Shown: positions 12,103 to 63,764, counted from the first letter of the stretch. The stretch: DNA of 64,000 nt from Amorphochlora amoebiformis (GCA_054601695.1 BAAHQB010000274.1:62001-126000), one strand, 5' to 3'. The notes: a model not told the origin generated them from the letters alone. A program made the numbers and translations.

Positions 12103-12636
12103 AATGTATAGATTGAAATATACATGTAGTATACATACATAGGCTCACCGTTTTAACAAAGGAAACATAGGATTCGCCATGATCGACTCCCGCGAAACAG
12201 GTATTAATCTGCTCCTTCTTATGTTCCCTGTTATTCCTGAATGGTTCATCAATGATGTTCGTAAGCAACCGTTAGCCGATCAAGATAATGGGTAACCAGG
12301 TCGTGATTAGATATTCGGACGTTCCTCTGAACGAGTATTGGCTATCTCCCAAAGTTTTTAAGACTGGGTCTCCAGAGGCCTGAGTACATTTAAGAATCAA
12401 CAACGGCGGAAATATCCCGTGCTCGCTGCGCGTACCTTGCATTCAACATTCCCCTCCTTGACCACGTTCCAAGTCTTCGTCATATTTAGAGTCCGTACAC
12501 CGAAGTACATTCGACGACAACTCTTAAAGCTTTTCCACGGCTGACCTCCTTGATCCACATCCGAGGAAATAGACCCGTCCCAGGCTCCGTGACAGCCCAA
12601 TGCTACGAGCAAAACTCCCGTAATCACTCGCGACAT
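6741..12636 (-). CDS. secreted cysteine-rich protein with Pro/Thr stalk, family not recognised (14 exons)
   Basis: Exons, in transcript order: 12436-12636, 12149-12208, 11548-11592, 11398-11482, 11271-11344, 11164-11217, 10871-10916, 10669-10815, 9705-9958, 9195-9255, 8756-8833, 7606-7709, 6983-7075 and 6741-6806. All thirteen junctions are in phase and give 455 residues. The N-terminus [17 protein letters not shown] is a classical signal peptide. A cysteine-rich module of about 300 residues follows, with sequons NMT, NES and NSS. Then comes a Pro/Thr-rich stalk ([15 protein letters not shown]) and a second cysteine-containing module ([16 protein letters not shown]). I see no transmembrane helix or GPI-type tail, so secretion is inferred. 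I do not recognise the family. An upstream in-frame ATG at 12657 would add seven residues. A read-through of the stalk exon would stop at 9699, so a shorter 323-residue form is possible. Confidence 0.72.
7080..7530. repeat. TA/TATG microsatellites in intron
   Basis: Dense (TA)n and (TATG)n within the penultimate-but-one intron of the secreted-protein gene. No exon is seen. Confidence 0.8.
7704..8097. repeat. duplicated exon-edge segment separated by TA/CA arrays
   Basis: The segment 7704-7760 (GAAGAGGATATGTGCGAAG, then TTACTTCCATCTTACT), which spans the acceptor of exon 7606-7709, is echoed at 8043-8097 (GAAGAGAATATGTAAGAAA, then ATACTTCCATCCTACT). Between them lie (TA)n and (CA)n arrays. 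It is an imperfect direct duplication. Confidence 0.75.
8140..8355. repeat. TA microsatellites in intron
   Basis: Long (TA)n runs at about 8141-8180, 8243-8285 and 8305-8352 in the secreted-protein intron 7710-8755. The remaining intron sequence at 8360-8755 is complex, but I see no phase-compatible exon in it. Confidence 0.8.
9320..9510. repeat. TA microsatellites in intron
   Basis: (TA)n runs between the exons ending 9255 and starting 9705 of the secreted-protein gene. A CCCT/CCTT-rich patch lies at 9668-9690. Confidence 0.8.
10130..10620. repeat. TATG/CATA-rich microsatellite intron
   Basis: Intron 9959-10668 is filled with ATAC, TATG and CATA tetranucleotide repeats and ends in a (TA)n run near 10580-10616. 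No exon is seen. Confidence 0.8.
11014..11096. repeat. TA tract in intron
   Basis: Nearly pure (TA)n of about 80 bp in the intron between exons 10871-10916 and 11164-11217. Confidence 0.9.
11648..12116. repeat. large composite TA array in intron
   Basis: About 470 bp of (TA)n with a (CA)n core near 11918-11932, in the intron between exons 11548-11592 and 12149-12208. Confidence 0.9.
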
Positions 12637-12949
12637 TCCCCAGTGTTCAATTTCCACCAGCGGATCGAGATTATGTAGGATCCGAGCATCATCGGTAATA
12701 TCCGCAGCATTTCTCTCCTGTCATGACAGTGTCATCCTCATGAGTCATGACCATTCGGGGATGTTTCGGCGGTTTCAGCTAATTAAATTACCCTAGAGTG
12801 ATATAGCGTGAGGTCACGTAGATTATAGAGACATTAGCGGTCACGCCAGGCTACACAAGAAAGAAGTTCATTGGGTGATATAGCCTTAAGACAACCCGAA
12901 TCCGTTCGGAGAAATAAGAAGGCGTCCGGCCGCGCATCCAGTCGCCTCC
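12637..12949. promoter_or_regulatory. divergent promoter region with GTCATGAC palindromes
   Basis: 313 bp between the start codons of the secreted-protein gene (-) and the small gene (+). It has no TA arrays. It contains the 12-bp perfect palindrome CTGTCATGACAG at 12718-12729 and a second GTCATGAC at 12744-12751. The same octamer occurs upstream of Nup54. A promoter role is inferred from position and recurrence. Confidence 0.5.
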
Positions 12950-13313
12950 ATGGGACAAACGCCCCTAAGCGTGTGCACCCCTAAGGATGACACCAAACCG
13001 GACTTCTCCTCTAGTCAATTATCATCATCCACGGTGAGCCTTTTCGGGTTCACAAAACCCTAACCTTCAAACTGACATGCATTCGTTGCAGGAACGGGTG
13101 TGTACAATAAGATCACGGGAGAGCTCCCCAGCCCAAACCAAGTTCCCCAACCAGGTAAGGCTCAACTATCTGTTACAGAATACCCCTGACGTACAATGAC
13201 AGGAGCCGATTGGGTCGGGCTTTCTTGTGGGAAGAAAACAAGACGATCCTCGCTACTGGTCGGCCACTGGTCCCGATACAAAACCTTCCGGGAAGCAGCC
13301 TTCCGTCGCATAA
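12950..13313 (+). CDS. small three-exon gene, 85 residues, unknown function
   Basis: Exon 12950-13033 starts with ATG (MGQTPLSVCTPKDD) and ends at ACG|gtgagc. Exon 13092-13154 lies between ttgcag and gtaagg. Exon 13203-13313 starts after atgacag and ends with TAA. All three are in phase 0 and have strong splice signals, and the introns are 58 and 48 bp. The product is hydrophilic and ends DTKPSGKQPSVA, with no signal peptide, membrane segment or motif I recognise. A second frame is also open across exons 2 and 3 (reading KITGELPSPNQVPQ) but has no matching start exon, so the frame choice is not certain. The gene is divergent to the secreted-protein gene. Confidence 0.45.
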
Positions 13314-13750
13314 AGCAGATATGTCTCCTTCAGTTCATTTTTGCTCACTTACAACTTGTCTAGTCCCCGAAAGCCGTTCCTTTGTAGCGTTATGTGGAAA
13401 TTCTCATCGAATTTCCCCAGCCTGAACGTCCAGGAGCATTACTGACCTCTTCCCCCGCCAACCCCGCCCCCCTCAACCCCTCTTCAACTCACAAGAATCA
13501 CCACACACTTCAATCGTCCTGTCTATAACCGGGCTATAGGTGCTTATTGGCTGCAAAGTTAGCGTGTCTCAGAGTAGTGAAGGGATTGGTGTGCTGCCTG
13601 TATGACTGGTGTCATCTGCATCAAAGCGTGTCCATCCAATCACATCAGGCCGCCTCAGGCCGTTATCTCCCATATTTCTCTTTCTCTCCCTCTTCCTCTT
13701 TCTTAACATATACGTAAGAAATTTTGTTTATATTTTTTTGATCGTATTTG

Positions 13751-13792
<42 letters not shown>

Positions 13793-13821
13793 ACTATATA
13801 TATGTGTGTGTGTATATCTAG

Positions 13822-13884
<63 letters not shown>

Positions 13885-14215
13885 TAGTACGTATATGTAC
13901 ATTATATATTTATTTACAATTATAAAGGAAAATGTTGAACTTCATTATATTATATATATTATACATACATATTAATTTTCATTTAATATATCAATATTAG
14001 TTAGTACTGTGATATACATCATTAAATTTTCGTCACTGACGGTTTCTAGATATTTAATAATCAGACTACTACTAGTGCTAGACAATCAATCATGATATAT
14101 CCATGATGCGTACTATGATCGAATGTACCTGGGGTCTAGCATGGTACGACGTCGACTCAACAAACATACATATGAATATATATATATATATATATATAAA
14201 TATATATATAAATCA

Positions 14216-14258
<43 letters not shown>

Positions 14259-14308
14259 CATACACATATATATATACACACACATGCATGTATATATATA
14301 TATATATG

Positions 14309-14354
<46 letters not shown>

Positions 14355-14459
14355 GTATATATATATATTTTTATACATGTATCATTTGAAATGGATCCGG
14401 TGACGGTTAAGTTGCATGATATAATGTTCATGAATTGACTCGATTGAGCGTAGACGGAG
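13314..14459. other. convergent intergenic region with C-rich patch and TA arrays
   Basis: Holds a CCCCCGCC/CCCCCC-rich patch at 13449-13482, TA arrays at 13757-13790, 13826-13882 and 14176-14352, and (CA)n near 14274. No gene is seen between the small gene (+) and the Nup54 stop (-). Confidence 0.7.
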
Positions 14460-47376
<32,917 letters not shown>

Positions 47377-47562
47377 GGCGACAATAGGAAGAGTGCTGTT
47401 GGAAAATCAAGCATTGCGGCTTCGCGGCACCCCCGCCGTCCATCCCGTGACTCCAAGCAACAGTTAGAGTAAGTATCGAGACACTGTTTGAAGGTCTGGG
47501 CTAGCTTTGATGAGTCAATCAAGTCTGACGTCAGTTATTCTATGTGTGAATTCTCGGTGCTG

Positions 47563-47612
<50 letters not shown>

Positions 47613-47703
47613 CATATATTATTTGTATATGCATGCCATGAATAAATTATAAATATAATATATATATATATATATTATATATGTATATATATATATATAT
47701 ATA

Positions 47704-47748
<45 letters not shown>

Positions 47749-47845
47749 GCATAGCATATATATATATATATATATGTATATAAATATATATTTATATATA
47801 TATATATGTGTATATATATATATATATATAGAAATGTATGTATAC

Positions 47846-47916
<71 letters not shown>

Positions 47917-47953
47917 TAATATGTAAATATAATATGTAAATATAATATGTATG

Positions 47954-48002
<49 letters not shown>

Positions 48003-48637
48003 ATAACGTATATATATATATATATATATATGATAATATTGAGTCTAGATATAGGCATGTTTATATATCTAGATCGCCCAGTGTGTATTACAATAATTTA
48101 TGCACATGTCCACAAAAATTAATAAACATATGCATAGCTGTATATCATGTGTGACCGGGTGCTGTGGTATGTTTAATGTCTATTTTGTCGGTCTATCTCT
48201 AGTATCTAGATCCACTGTCATATATATATATATATATACGAATTAATATGAGACTCGGTACATACTAGGCATACCTATATACTAGATATAGACATATCCC
48301 AGTATAGCACATACTACTGTATACTTACCGATGGTATCATACGGTACTGAGATCAAGGAGATATGCTAGATATGTAGCAGGTACTAAGTACTACTAGCTA
48401 CACTAGTACAGCTATCTGATTCTAGGATTGGCTTCTTTTTCGTGTCTATGAAAGTCGGGCTGAGATAGACTAAATGTACAGTGATATATTGTAGACATAT
48501 TGTTTCAAAAAGTAATGTGAACGATCAATATTTAATCGAGAAATTACAAGTTGTTCATACATGTGCAGAAAACGCTTAGTTTACACCAACACGCAGTAGC
48601 TGAGGCTCACAGATACTGTGACAATAGACGTCGCGGC
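47377..48637. other. convergent intergenic region between SulP and PCNA
   Basis: 1.26 kb. TA arrays lie at 47565-47610 and 47660-48030. The rest, 48031-48637, is unique AT-moderate sequence with many CTAG, TCTAGA and TAGTACT words and no exon that I can support. Confidence 0.7.
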
Positions 48638-49483
48638 TTATTCTTCCTCCTCGATTTTTGGCGCGAGGTAGTAGCGGATGTATCCCTTTTTCTCGATTTT
48701 ATACTCCACTACGAGGGGAATATCAGCCGTCATGCTAAGAGTGACGTAATCCGAGAGAGGAGTTGCCTTGGCGAACATCGTGAGGTAGCGAAGAGCGAAG
48801 TTCTGGGAGATCTCCTCCTCTGTCTGGATGCTGATGGCCTCCTCCTTTTTGTCGACATTGGTGTTCTTCCTCAGGGTGATATTACCGGTTCCCATATCAC
48901 CACTAACACTGAACTTGACAGACTCTTTTGAGGTGGAGATGGTCACGGTCTCTCCCATAACACCGATCTCGGTGACGATCCGTTTAAATTCGGAAGAAGG
49001 CATCTTCACGACGCACTTATAGTCGGTGTCTGGGATTCCGAGGTGCTCGCTGTCGATATCGATAAGCTTGAGCTCGAAGTCGGAGATTCTATCCTTCTCT
49101 GAGAGTTATCAATCAAAATTCGGTCAGTCGTGGGATATTGGGCGGGGAAACGTTTCGTTCTTACTTGGGGACTCGAACATGCAGGTGACGGAATCGCCCT
49201 TGTCGTCAGCCTTGAGAGTAATGATGTCATCAGATCCGGCACACTTCAGAATCTTCGTCAGGGAGCCAGTGTTAATCCCCAAGGCCTTGTTCCTGTCACA
49301 GCGGTACATATCGAACCCGTCTTCGCGAAGGTGAAGGGCAACCAACGAGACGTGGCTGGTGTCCATCGCCTGGAGAGAGATTCCCTCAGCGTTGCAGTCG
49401 AAGTTAGCGTCGGTGACAAGGTCCTTCATCGAGTCGATGAGCTTCTTGAGGATGTGTCCTTCGGTCATGCGGGCTTCGAACAT
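48638..49483 (-). CDS. PCNA: proliferating cell nuclear antigen (PCNA), two exons
   Basis: Exon 1 is 49165-49483 (ATG at 49483, [20 protein letters not shown]) and exon 2 is 48638-49098. The 66-bp intron has gtaaga and ctctcag ends, and the split codon joins P and K. The product has 259 residues, against 261 in human. Matches include [20 protein letters not shown], the interdomain loop [26 protein letters not shown] (with the Lys equivalent to ubiquitinated K164), [16 protein letters not shown] and the C-terminus [15 protein letters not shown] is the trimeric sliding clamp for DNA polymerase delta and for repair proteins. It is divergent to the methyltransferase gene across 182 bp. Confidence 0.97.
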
Positions 49484-49665
49484 GGTGGCTGGCTTGCGGT
49501 GGGGCGCGGCTTTTTGGGAAGTGTTCGAAGAAAGGCTTTCCCACCAAAACCGAGGAAGCCCCAAAAATCGGCCGAAAGGATAAGTTCTCACGCTTTTTTT
49601 CCTTCATGCTACTCCCGGATACTATCGGGTAATATTCCCGAGACTCTCCGTCTAATCTCCCCGAG
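49484..49665. promoter_or_regulatory. 182-bp bidirectional promoter between PCNA and PRMT
   Basis: The two start codons are 182 bp apart with no repeat between them. The segment has a GC-rich patch (GGGGCGCGGC near 49500), a pyrimidine run (CTTTTTTTCCTT near 49595) and the imperfect inverted repeat ACTCCCGGATACTATCGGGT near 49611-49630. I recognise no TATA box. The promoter role is inferred from position. Confidence 0.6.
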
Positions 49666-54904
<5,239 letters not shown>

Positions 54905-55013
54905 CTTCAGCTGCTTTCAAATTTGTACACTAAAGTTTTATTAGACGTCGACGTATGCTAATTGAATGATTCCACTGCTTAGCTATATCTAATATCATAT
55001 TTATATATAAATA

Positions 55014-55050
<37 letters not shown>

Positions 55051-55732
55051 GTATAATATTAGTAAGCTTAGCATAGTAATCAGCTATAGCTTATTGTCCC
55101 GCCCTTGTTCCAGCCCTTAAACCATATGTTTTGATAATCACTCATCGGAATCTAGATAATCTAGAACACACATCATACTGTGCGAGTACCGGGCAACAAA
55201 CATACAATAATTGCACGTACGTATCATCATGTGTCATTTGTATACTAGTATAGCCTCGGTCACATGAATTACCCAATCCGCAAGGCATCACAAATCTAAG
55301 CGGATTTCTCGCGAATTATTAATATATGAGAATGCGGCATCAACAACTAGAGTAAGGTAGGGCTACGCGAAGCGATAATTATCGAAACGACACGTTGCGA
55401 AGCAGGCAGTGGAGTGACCAAAACTAGCAGCAACTACACTCGCGATTGTGCCCCCGTTCTAGCCCTTGGGCAAATCTTGAAATTTGCCTTTCGCCTAAGC
55501 AAAGAACTACAGTTGTATTACGGGAATCATTTGCCTTGTCGAGCCTAGCAATGATTCTAGAAAGATCATCTATCATGGCTATTCTCCAGAGTTTAGACCC
55601 GTGCGCATATTCCATCTGGTCTACGGCTAGTACAAGTCGGCTCTAGACATTTTAATGTACGTAAAGAATATACACTAGATCGGTAGATCCAGCAGATACA
55701 GCTGTACGTACGTGCGGAGGGGATAAATATAA

Positions 55733-55774
<42 letters not shown>

Positions 55775-56428
55775 CCAGCTATGTTGGCACGCAAACACCA
55801 TGTACGTATGCGTATATATAATCGCTGAGTTGGTGTCGTGGTTAGCCTCGGCCAGTGTGGCATACGTATTATGATGCGTACGTGAACAGCAAGTGCGTAA
55901 GAATTCTTCTTGTATATCGCATATATTATATCGATCGTACTTAAGTTAAATTGAATATTATACGGTCCGAATACGTACGTATACGTATCCTCATGCACAT
56001 GATCTACGGATACGTAACTACAAAAATACGTACCATAATATCATGACGACAAAACTTACGTACCAACATACACTTACGGACCATAAGCCATCAAGGCTCA
56101 GCATACGTACCGGGAGTATACGTACGTACCAGTGATAAAAATCACTGGTTGGTACGTATGTAGATCGTATACTATGATCTAGACGACCAATACAATATAT
56201 TGTGCGCTCGGATACATACGGATCCGGATGTTATAACCATTTACATAGATCTGGTAGATCTTAGTACCCCGTACAATAGTATTGAGTTGTATCTTGGATA
56301 TGCAAGACGGACGCTCATGCAACAGAATGATTACGTCAACCAATCTTATCAATGATTGTTATGATTTTATAGTTTATGTACGTCAACCCTTTCACAAGTA
56401 TAAATTATCCAGTCATCTACTACTAGGT
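54905..56428. other. convergent intergenic region with TACGTA cluster and hairpin
   Basis: 1.5 kb between the PRMT and RPAP3-like stops. TA arrays lie at 55013-55050 and 55736-55772. TACGTA words are frequent from about 55650 to 56165. A stem with ACCAGTGAT and ATCACTGGT arms around AAAA lies at 56127-56149, followed by TGGTACGTA. No gene is seen. Confidence 0.7.
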
Positions 56429-56635
56429 CTAAAGATACATATCTTTCACTGCCTCTAGCGCTACGGGGTCCAGACCACCCCCATCTGCGGCCTTTTCAAG
56501 TTCCTGTCGCCATATATGATATTATTAATGTGTAAATATCTTTGTACATGTGTGTGTGTGTGCGTATATATGAGTCCATTCAAGAGTTCCTCGGATACAT
56601 ACGTACGATATATTTACATAAATGAACATACTTCC

Positions 56636-56687
<52 letters not shown>

Positions 56688-57349
56688 GCATAAATATGTG
56701 AATATCACTCCTGACCTGAAATATGTCGGTTATTAGTTCCTCGACATCCTCGTCGACCATGGCGAGGTTCAACGAAAATCTGATCAATTCATTCCTCAAG
56801 AGAAAGAAAGATAACTGATTCCCAAAATACAATTAAACAAATATTTATATGTGTGTGTAGTAAAACACATATATTTATATATATACACACACACGTATAT
56901 ATATATATCTGCATACACATATATATATATATATATATAATATTATATATATATATATACACACATATATACATACATATACACATATATATAACTTTTT
57001 ACCCACGATACCCATATACATATACATATATATATATATATTTATATACACCTATAACTTTTACCCACGATACCCACAATACAATCTCACAATATGATAC
57101 TTTAACACAACATTAATACGATAGTAGTATGCTTACCGTGCAGTCTTAGTGAGGGCTTGGAGGATGAAAAAGGCTACCCCAGGGGATGAGAATGCCATGT
57201 GCTTCCCTACGGCGCGCAACATGGCGGAAAGATGCTCCTAGATGAACCAATCATTACATCTACGCTGCATGTACATGTAGTATAGGAATATTTATGCTTT
57301 CATTTGTTGGATATCCATATGGATGTATTTATTTTACATATGTAGATAT

Positions 57350-57395
<46 letters not shown>

Positions 57396-57428
57396 CATAT
57401 ATAATATATATATATATATATATATAAT

Positions 57429-57488
<60 letters not shown>

Positions 57489-57977
57489 ATATCAAAACCT
57501 GGGTAAGAGACCCAGCTCTCTTAAACAATTTCGAAATAGCCTTAGGTGGGATTCCCGCCAAAAACTTGGCAGTGAGTTCTGTGTTTTCATGAATACTATT
57601 CAGAATATTCGTCGCTTCCGTCTAATTAATTAATATATTAGTATTAGATTATATGACTATCAGGTTACTTCCATCAGTGGTGGATATATGATGTTAGATA
57701 TTTGAGTATTGGATATGTGAGTACTAGAAATGTGAATATTAGATATGAGTATTAGATATATGGATAGTGGGTATGTGAGCATGAGATATATGGGTATTAG
57801 ATATATGAATATTTGATAATGAGTATTTGATGTGTGAGCATTGATATGAGTATGTATATAAATATTAGATGTATTAGTGGTGGATACATGAGTATTAGGT
57901 GTGCTGGTATGTGGGTTTCTTTATGTGTCTGTTGATATAGGCAGGCGGACATCATGAGTATATTTTTATATATACAC

Positions 57978-58061
<84 letters not shown>

Positions 58062-58076
58062 CATACATATAAATAA

Positions 58077-58109
<33 letters not shown>

Positions 58110-58619
58110 ATATACATACATACATATATATATATATATACACATATATATATATATACTTACTACATATACATGTACACAAACACATCACACAAATACA
58201 TACACACGATTCCACACAAGCACATCCGAAAAATAAAGTTCAACAGGTCACCGTAGTCTTAGGGATCTTGGCCGCAAGTGCTGTGAGGTCGGAGAGAGGA
58301 GTGCGCTCGATACCTAAGGATTCAGCCGTTGGCTTGGGCTTCGGCTTGAGAGTTTGTGATGGAGTCGCATTCTTCGTGTCGGTTCTGTCCTTTTTCTTCT
58401 CTTCTTCGACCTTTTTCGTCTGTTTTATAAATAAGTATACATGTATGTATATTGATTTATGTAGTTTATATGTGAGAGATATCGGGTATGTGTGTATGGT
58501 GTGGGTACATCTATATTCATATAAAACAAACATTGTATGTACATACATAAGTCCTGAAAAAATAACCAGAGTATGTGGATGTATATGACGAGAGATAAAC
58601 ATTAAACATTTGAATGTAC

Positions 58620-58691
<72 letters not shown>

Positions 58692-58745
58692 CCTGAGAGC
58701 TTGCGAGGGGTGCCTCGGGTAGGAGTTCGACAACATTCTACGTAA

Positions 58746-58835
<90 letters not shown>

Positions 58836-58903
58836 ATGTGTGTGTATAGTTTGTGTAAATACATATATATATATATATATATTAGTGTGATATAAATCAT
58901 ATA

Positions 58904-58946
<43 letters not shown>

Positions 58947-58965
58947 TAATATGTATATGTACATA

Positions 58966-58999
<34 letters not shown>

Positions 59000-59078
59000 A
59001 TGTATATAATGTAACATATGCCCATTACATACGCGTGTGACATATATAATGCATATAATGATGCATATATCACACACA

Positions 59079-59122
<44 letters not shown>

Positions 59123-59475
59123 ATATATATACATAATATATACATATATTGTTACGGCACGTGCAGCTGGCGTGGAACCTATAGCTAGTTAACTACGAGA
59201 AGTTAGACGATCTTAGACTACCGGTTAGATAGAGCGCGACTAGCAGGCAAGAAAGGGTTCGGAACCAAGCAACCCTGGAACCGACGGAACCCTTGGAAAG
59301 GAAGGAAGTATCCTTCTCCCGCAAAACTTGTCGATAATCATTCGTTATAATCGACTAATCCAAACGGAAACAGCCAACCCTGGACTACTACACCAGTGCA
59401 CTACCAGAGTTCATTGCCTACTAGAGTATTACTGGTGGGCCGGACCGTCCTACCGGCCTGCAAGACCGCTGCACT

Positions 59476-59517
<42 letters not shown>

Positions 59518-60140
59518 ATATACATATATACTTACTTACACACCAACACACATGTACAACACACACAAACACACAAACACTCAAAGCCTACGCAACCTTC
59601 TCTCCCTTCGCATCCCCGCCTTCCACACCCGAACGTAGAGCGTGTAATTCCTTCTCTTCACGCGCCTGGTTCCCCCCCCCGGTATCCCTCAGCGTCTTGG
59701 CCTCGAGGTCGAACGACCATGAGACTATGTCGGCGTTGCTGTAGAATAAGAGTGCATAATTTTCGGTCGAAAATGCGATTCGATTCGTCGTCGATGATAC
59801 CTGAAGATGGTTAGTTGTGTGCTTGTGTTTGTGTATGTATGATACTTTCTTCCGGTTGTGTTAGTTGATGTGAGTGTGTGTGTGTGTGTGTGTAAATATA
59901 CGTAGTGATATAAATATATATGCCTATATAAATATATACGTACATGTTTGTATAATTTTAAATCTCTAGACGCATGGGGATATAATATATACATTACGTA
60001 TACTTACATTTATCCTTATATTCATATATACATAATATATGTATATATATATATACACATATATACTGTATTATATATTTATTTATAATTTATAAAAGAT
60101 GAATATATACTAAAAAATCATGTATGTGTATTTATACATA

Positions 60141-60176
<36 letters not shown>

Positions 60177-60210
60177 TTGTGTGTGTGTGTATATTATTAT
60201 ATGTTATATA

Positions 60211-60254
<44 letters not shown>

Positions 60255-60347
60255 GCATATATATATATATATATATATATAGATATGTATATATATATGT
60301 AATATATATATATATATATGTATGTATATATATATACAAATGTTATA

Positions 60348-60386
<39 letters not shown>

Positions 60387-60784
60387 TATGTAACACAGCT
60401 ATATATATACCTACACACCCAACCGCCCACATATTCAAAACACAGTCAACGTACAAACACACACACACACACACAGACAGAACCTTCGAACCAAGCTCCT
60501 CCTCGTATAAGACCCCTTTATCAGTTTCCTCAGCGGTTTCTGGATTCCCGTCCGTGAGCGTGAGCTTTCCGGAATTTCGACGCAGAGCAGCCCTTAGTGT
60601 AGAATCGGCGGACTCGGCGGTCAGGAACTGGAATTTGATTATATGTGTGAACAGCGAGTTTGGAAACTTTGGAATTGTATGGATTTCGACGTGTTTCTGT
60701 GTGTTTTGTGTGTGTGTGGTGTGTGCGTATCTATGTTCATGTTATATAGATGTACACCTTATGCATAAGTATAAATGTAAATGT

Positions 60785-60831
<47 letters not shown>

Positions 60832-60865
60832 TATCATACATCATACGCACACACATATATATACA

Positions 60866-60910
<45 letters not shown>

Positions 60911-61429
60911 ATTTAAACACACACATAAATCTAAAACGCAACAAGCACACTTAACCTCCTCACTGATCTTTGCGACCTCGGAGCGAATGACGGTTAATAT
61001 CTTGGCGTTTTTGGCCCAGTTTTTGCCCTTTTTGTCGTTCACGGAAGGCTCGATAGCTCTGGCGGCGGCCTCAAAGTCAAAGCGAGAGCCTTCGTTGGGT
61101 TGTTGTTGTTTCAAAAGTGGTTTGCGATGGGTAGATGATGCCCACAAACGTATTCACATATGCGTTCATGTGTTCATATGTATAAGTAGGTTTTTTGAAT
61201 ATAGATTATGATATATATATGTGTATATATAATATATATATATGTGTATGTGTATATATATATATACACATGTATCTAATATTTGTATTCTTATCTATTT
61301 AAACCTTTATACGCGAAACGTACACATACACTACTGTGAGTACACATACATGTACACTCACATGTATATATATATATATATATACATATATATACATACA
61401 TATATATATACATATATAATATTATATGT

Positions 61430-61460
<31 letters not shown>

Positions 61461-61472
61461 ATGTACATATAC

Positions 61473-61531
<59 letters not shown>

Positions 61532-61532
61532 C

Positions 61533-61571
<39 letters not shown>

Positions 61572-61961
61572 GTGGTTATGTTACATGTAAGTATATTTCT
61601 ATGCATATATATAAGAATATGTACGAATATAGTCTTGTTAGTCTACCTGCTGGGTCGCCCAATGCTCTGCGAGCTGACGGGAAAATGATATCAAATACAT
61701 GCATTATATACTATAAAATATGTACAGATATATACACACATATATATATATATATATATATATGTATATCTTCTGCTTGAGAAACTATCAAAAATGATGG
61801 CTCAATCCCTCACAATTCTCCTCCCTCTCTCGTTCTGTACTTCCTTCTTTCCTCTCTCTCTCTCTATCCCTCTCTCTCTCTCTCTTCCTCTCTCTCTCTC
61901 TCTTCCTCCCTCTCTCATCACACTCCCCATACTCTCTCTCACTCTCTCTATCTCTCACTCC

Positions 61962-62008
<47 letters not shown>

Positions 62009-62771
62009 TGCACTCTCCATTCTCTCACCCTCTCTCTCTTCTCTCTTCTCTCTCTATCTTTTACAATCTCCATTCTCTCGCTCTCTCTCTATCTCTCTCT
62101 CTTACATGCTCCATTCTCTCTCACCCTCTCTCGCACCCTCTCTCACGCACCCTTCCACTCTCACGCAATCTCTCTCACGCTCTCTCTAAAATTCTTAAAC
62201 TCCCTCTGTGTCCCTCTTGCTCTTTGTTCTACATACACAGAGAGTGTGTGTGAAGCTAGAGATTCAGAGAGCGTTAGGTTGAATGAGAGAGCGAGCATGA
62301 GAGCAGAGAGAGAAAGAGAGAGTACCTGTGATATCTATCCAATTCCAAAACGCTCTCTATCCCTCTCTCTCCCTCTCCTCCCCTCAACATGTCGAATTCT
62401 TTCTCGCACATGCTCTTCCTTCCTCTCTTTTCTCTTTTCTCCTTGACTATTTCTCTCTTCTCGTGTACCCATAGCGCGACGTCTGAGAGCTGAAGGGTTG
62501 TTTTGATTGGCAGGGAGACCTAACGCTTTGGTACACGACACGACAGCCGCGCCATATCGTTTCTGCATGGATGGTTTGAGTATTCTTAAGGGATATTATG
62601 CCGTTTCTGAATATATTTGTTGAGTTGGATATGTTGTGTTATTATATTTGTGGTATATTGGGTGGCGCTATTCATTTGTGTGTAGTATTATATTTAGGTG
62701 TAAATGTATATTCCATATATGTGTGTAATATGTATATATATATATATATATATATTTACATGTATGTATGC

Positions 62772-62846
<75 letters not shown>

Positions 62847-63468
62847 TACAATCCCCTCTCTCATTAACGCCTCCTTTTCCCCTATGATCTTTCTCCCTCC
62901 ATATCGCTCTCACTCCCTCTTCCCCCTCTCTATCTCATACAACCCTCCTCCGTGTACTTTGTATCGCAAGAGAGAGAGAGAGAGGGAGTGAGAGGAGAAA
63001 ACTTACAGAGTAGGAAGTTTGAGAGAAAAAAGGGAGGGAACTAGAGAAAGAAAGAGAAAGAGGGCGAGTTTGAGAACAGAGATAGAGTATAAGAGGAAGA
63101 AGGAGAAAGAGAGAGCAAGAAGATAGATAGAGAGAAAATAAGGAGAGATATGGAGTGTGAAAAAGAAAGAAATAGAGAGGTAGGAAAAGAAAGAAATAGA
63201 GAGGTAGGGTTAGCAGTGAGAGAGCGAGAGTGAGAGAGAAAGCGAGAGAGAGCGAGAGATAGCGAGAGAGAGAGCGAGTGAGTGCGAGAATGAGTGCGAG
63301 AGAGACCTGGTCAAGTTGGCAGAGCGCTAGATTCGTATACAAGGCCGCCGTATTAGTATGATCACGGTAGGGGACCAATGGAGACGTCGCCATAGCTTAT
63401 GTAACACATATGTGTCTATATATATACATATATATATATATACATGTTATAGACATATACGTACATAA

Positions 63469-63509
<41 letters not shown>

Positions 63510-63615
63510 TATACACATATATACATATATATATATATATATGTGTTAACATGTATATATATATATAATATATTATATGTGTATATATATGTATATATAT
63601 ATATATATGTATGTA

Positions 63616-63654
<39 letters not shown>

Positions 63655-63681
63655 GTGTAATATACATACATATATATATAT

Positions 63682-63764
<83 letters not shown>

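Noticed and set aside
55424-55646. Open frames on both strands in the PRMT to RPAP3-like intergenic region
   Set aside because: No acceptor/donor pair in phase, no recognisable domain, and both neighbouring genes have complete C-termini.
63301-63395. tRNA-like sequence CAAGTTGGCAGAGCGCTAGA on the plus strand
   Set aside because: It has no T-arm, and the minus strand is a TPR exon ([14 protein letters not shown]) that joins both neighbours in phase.
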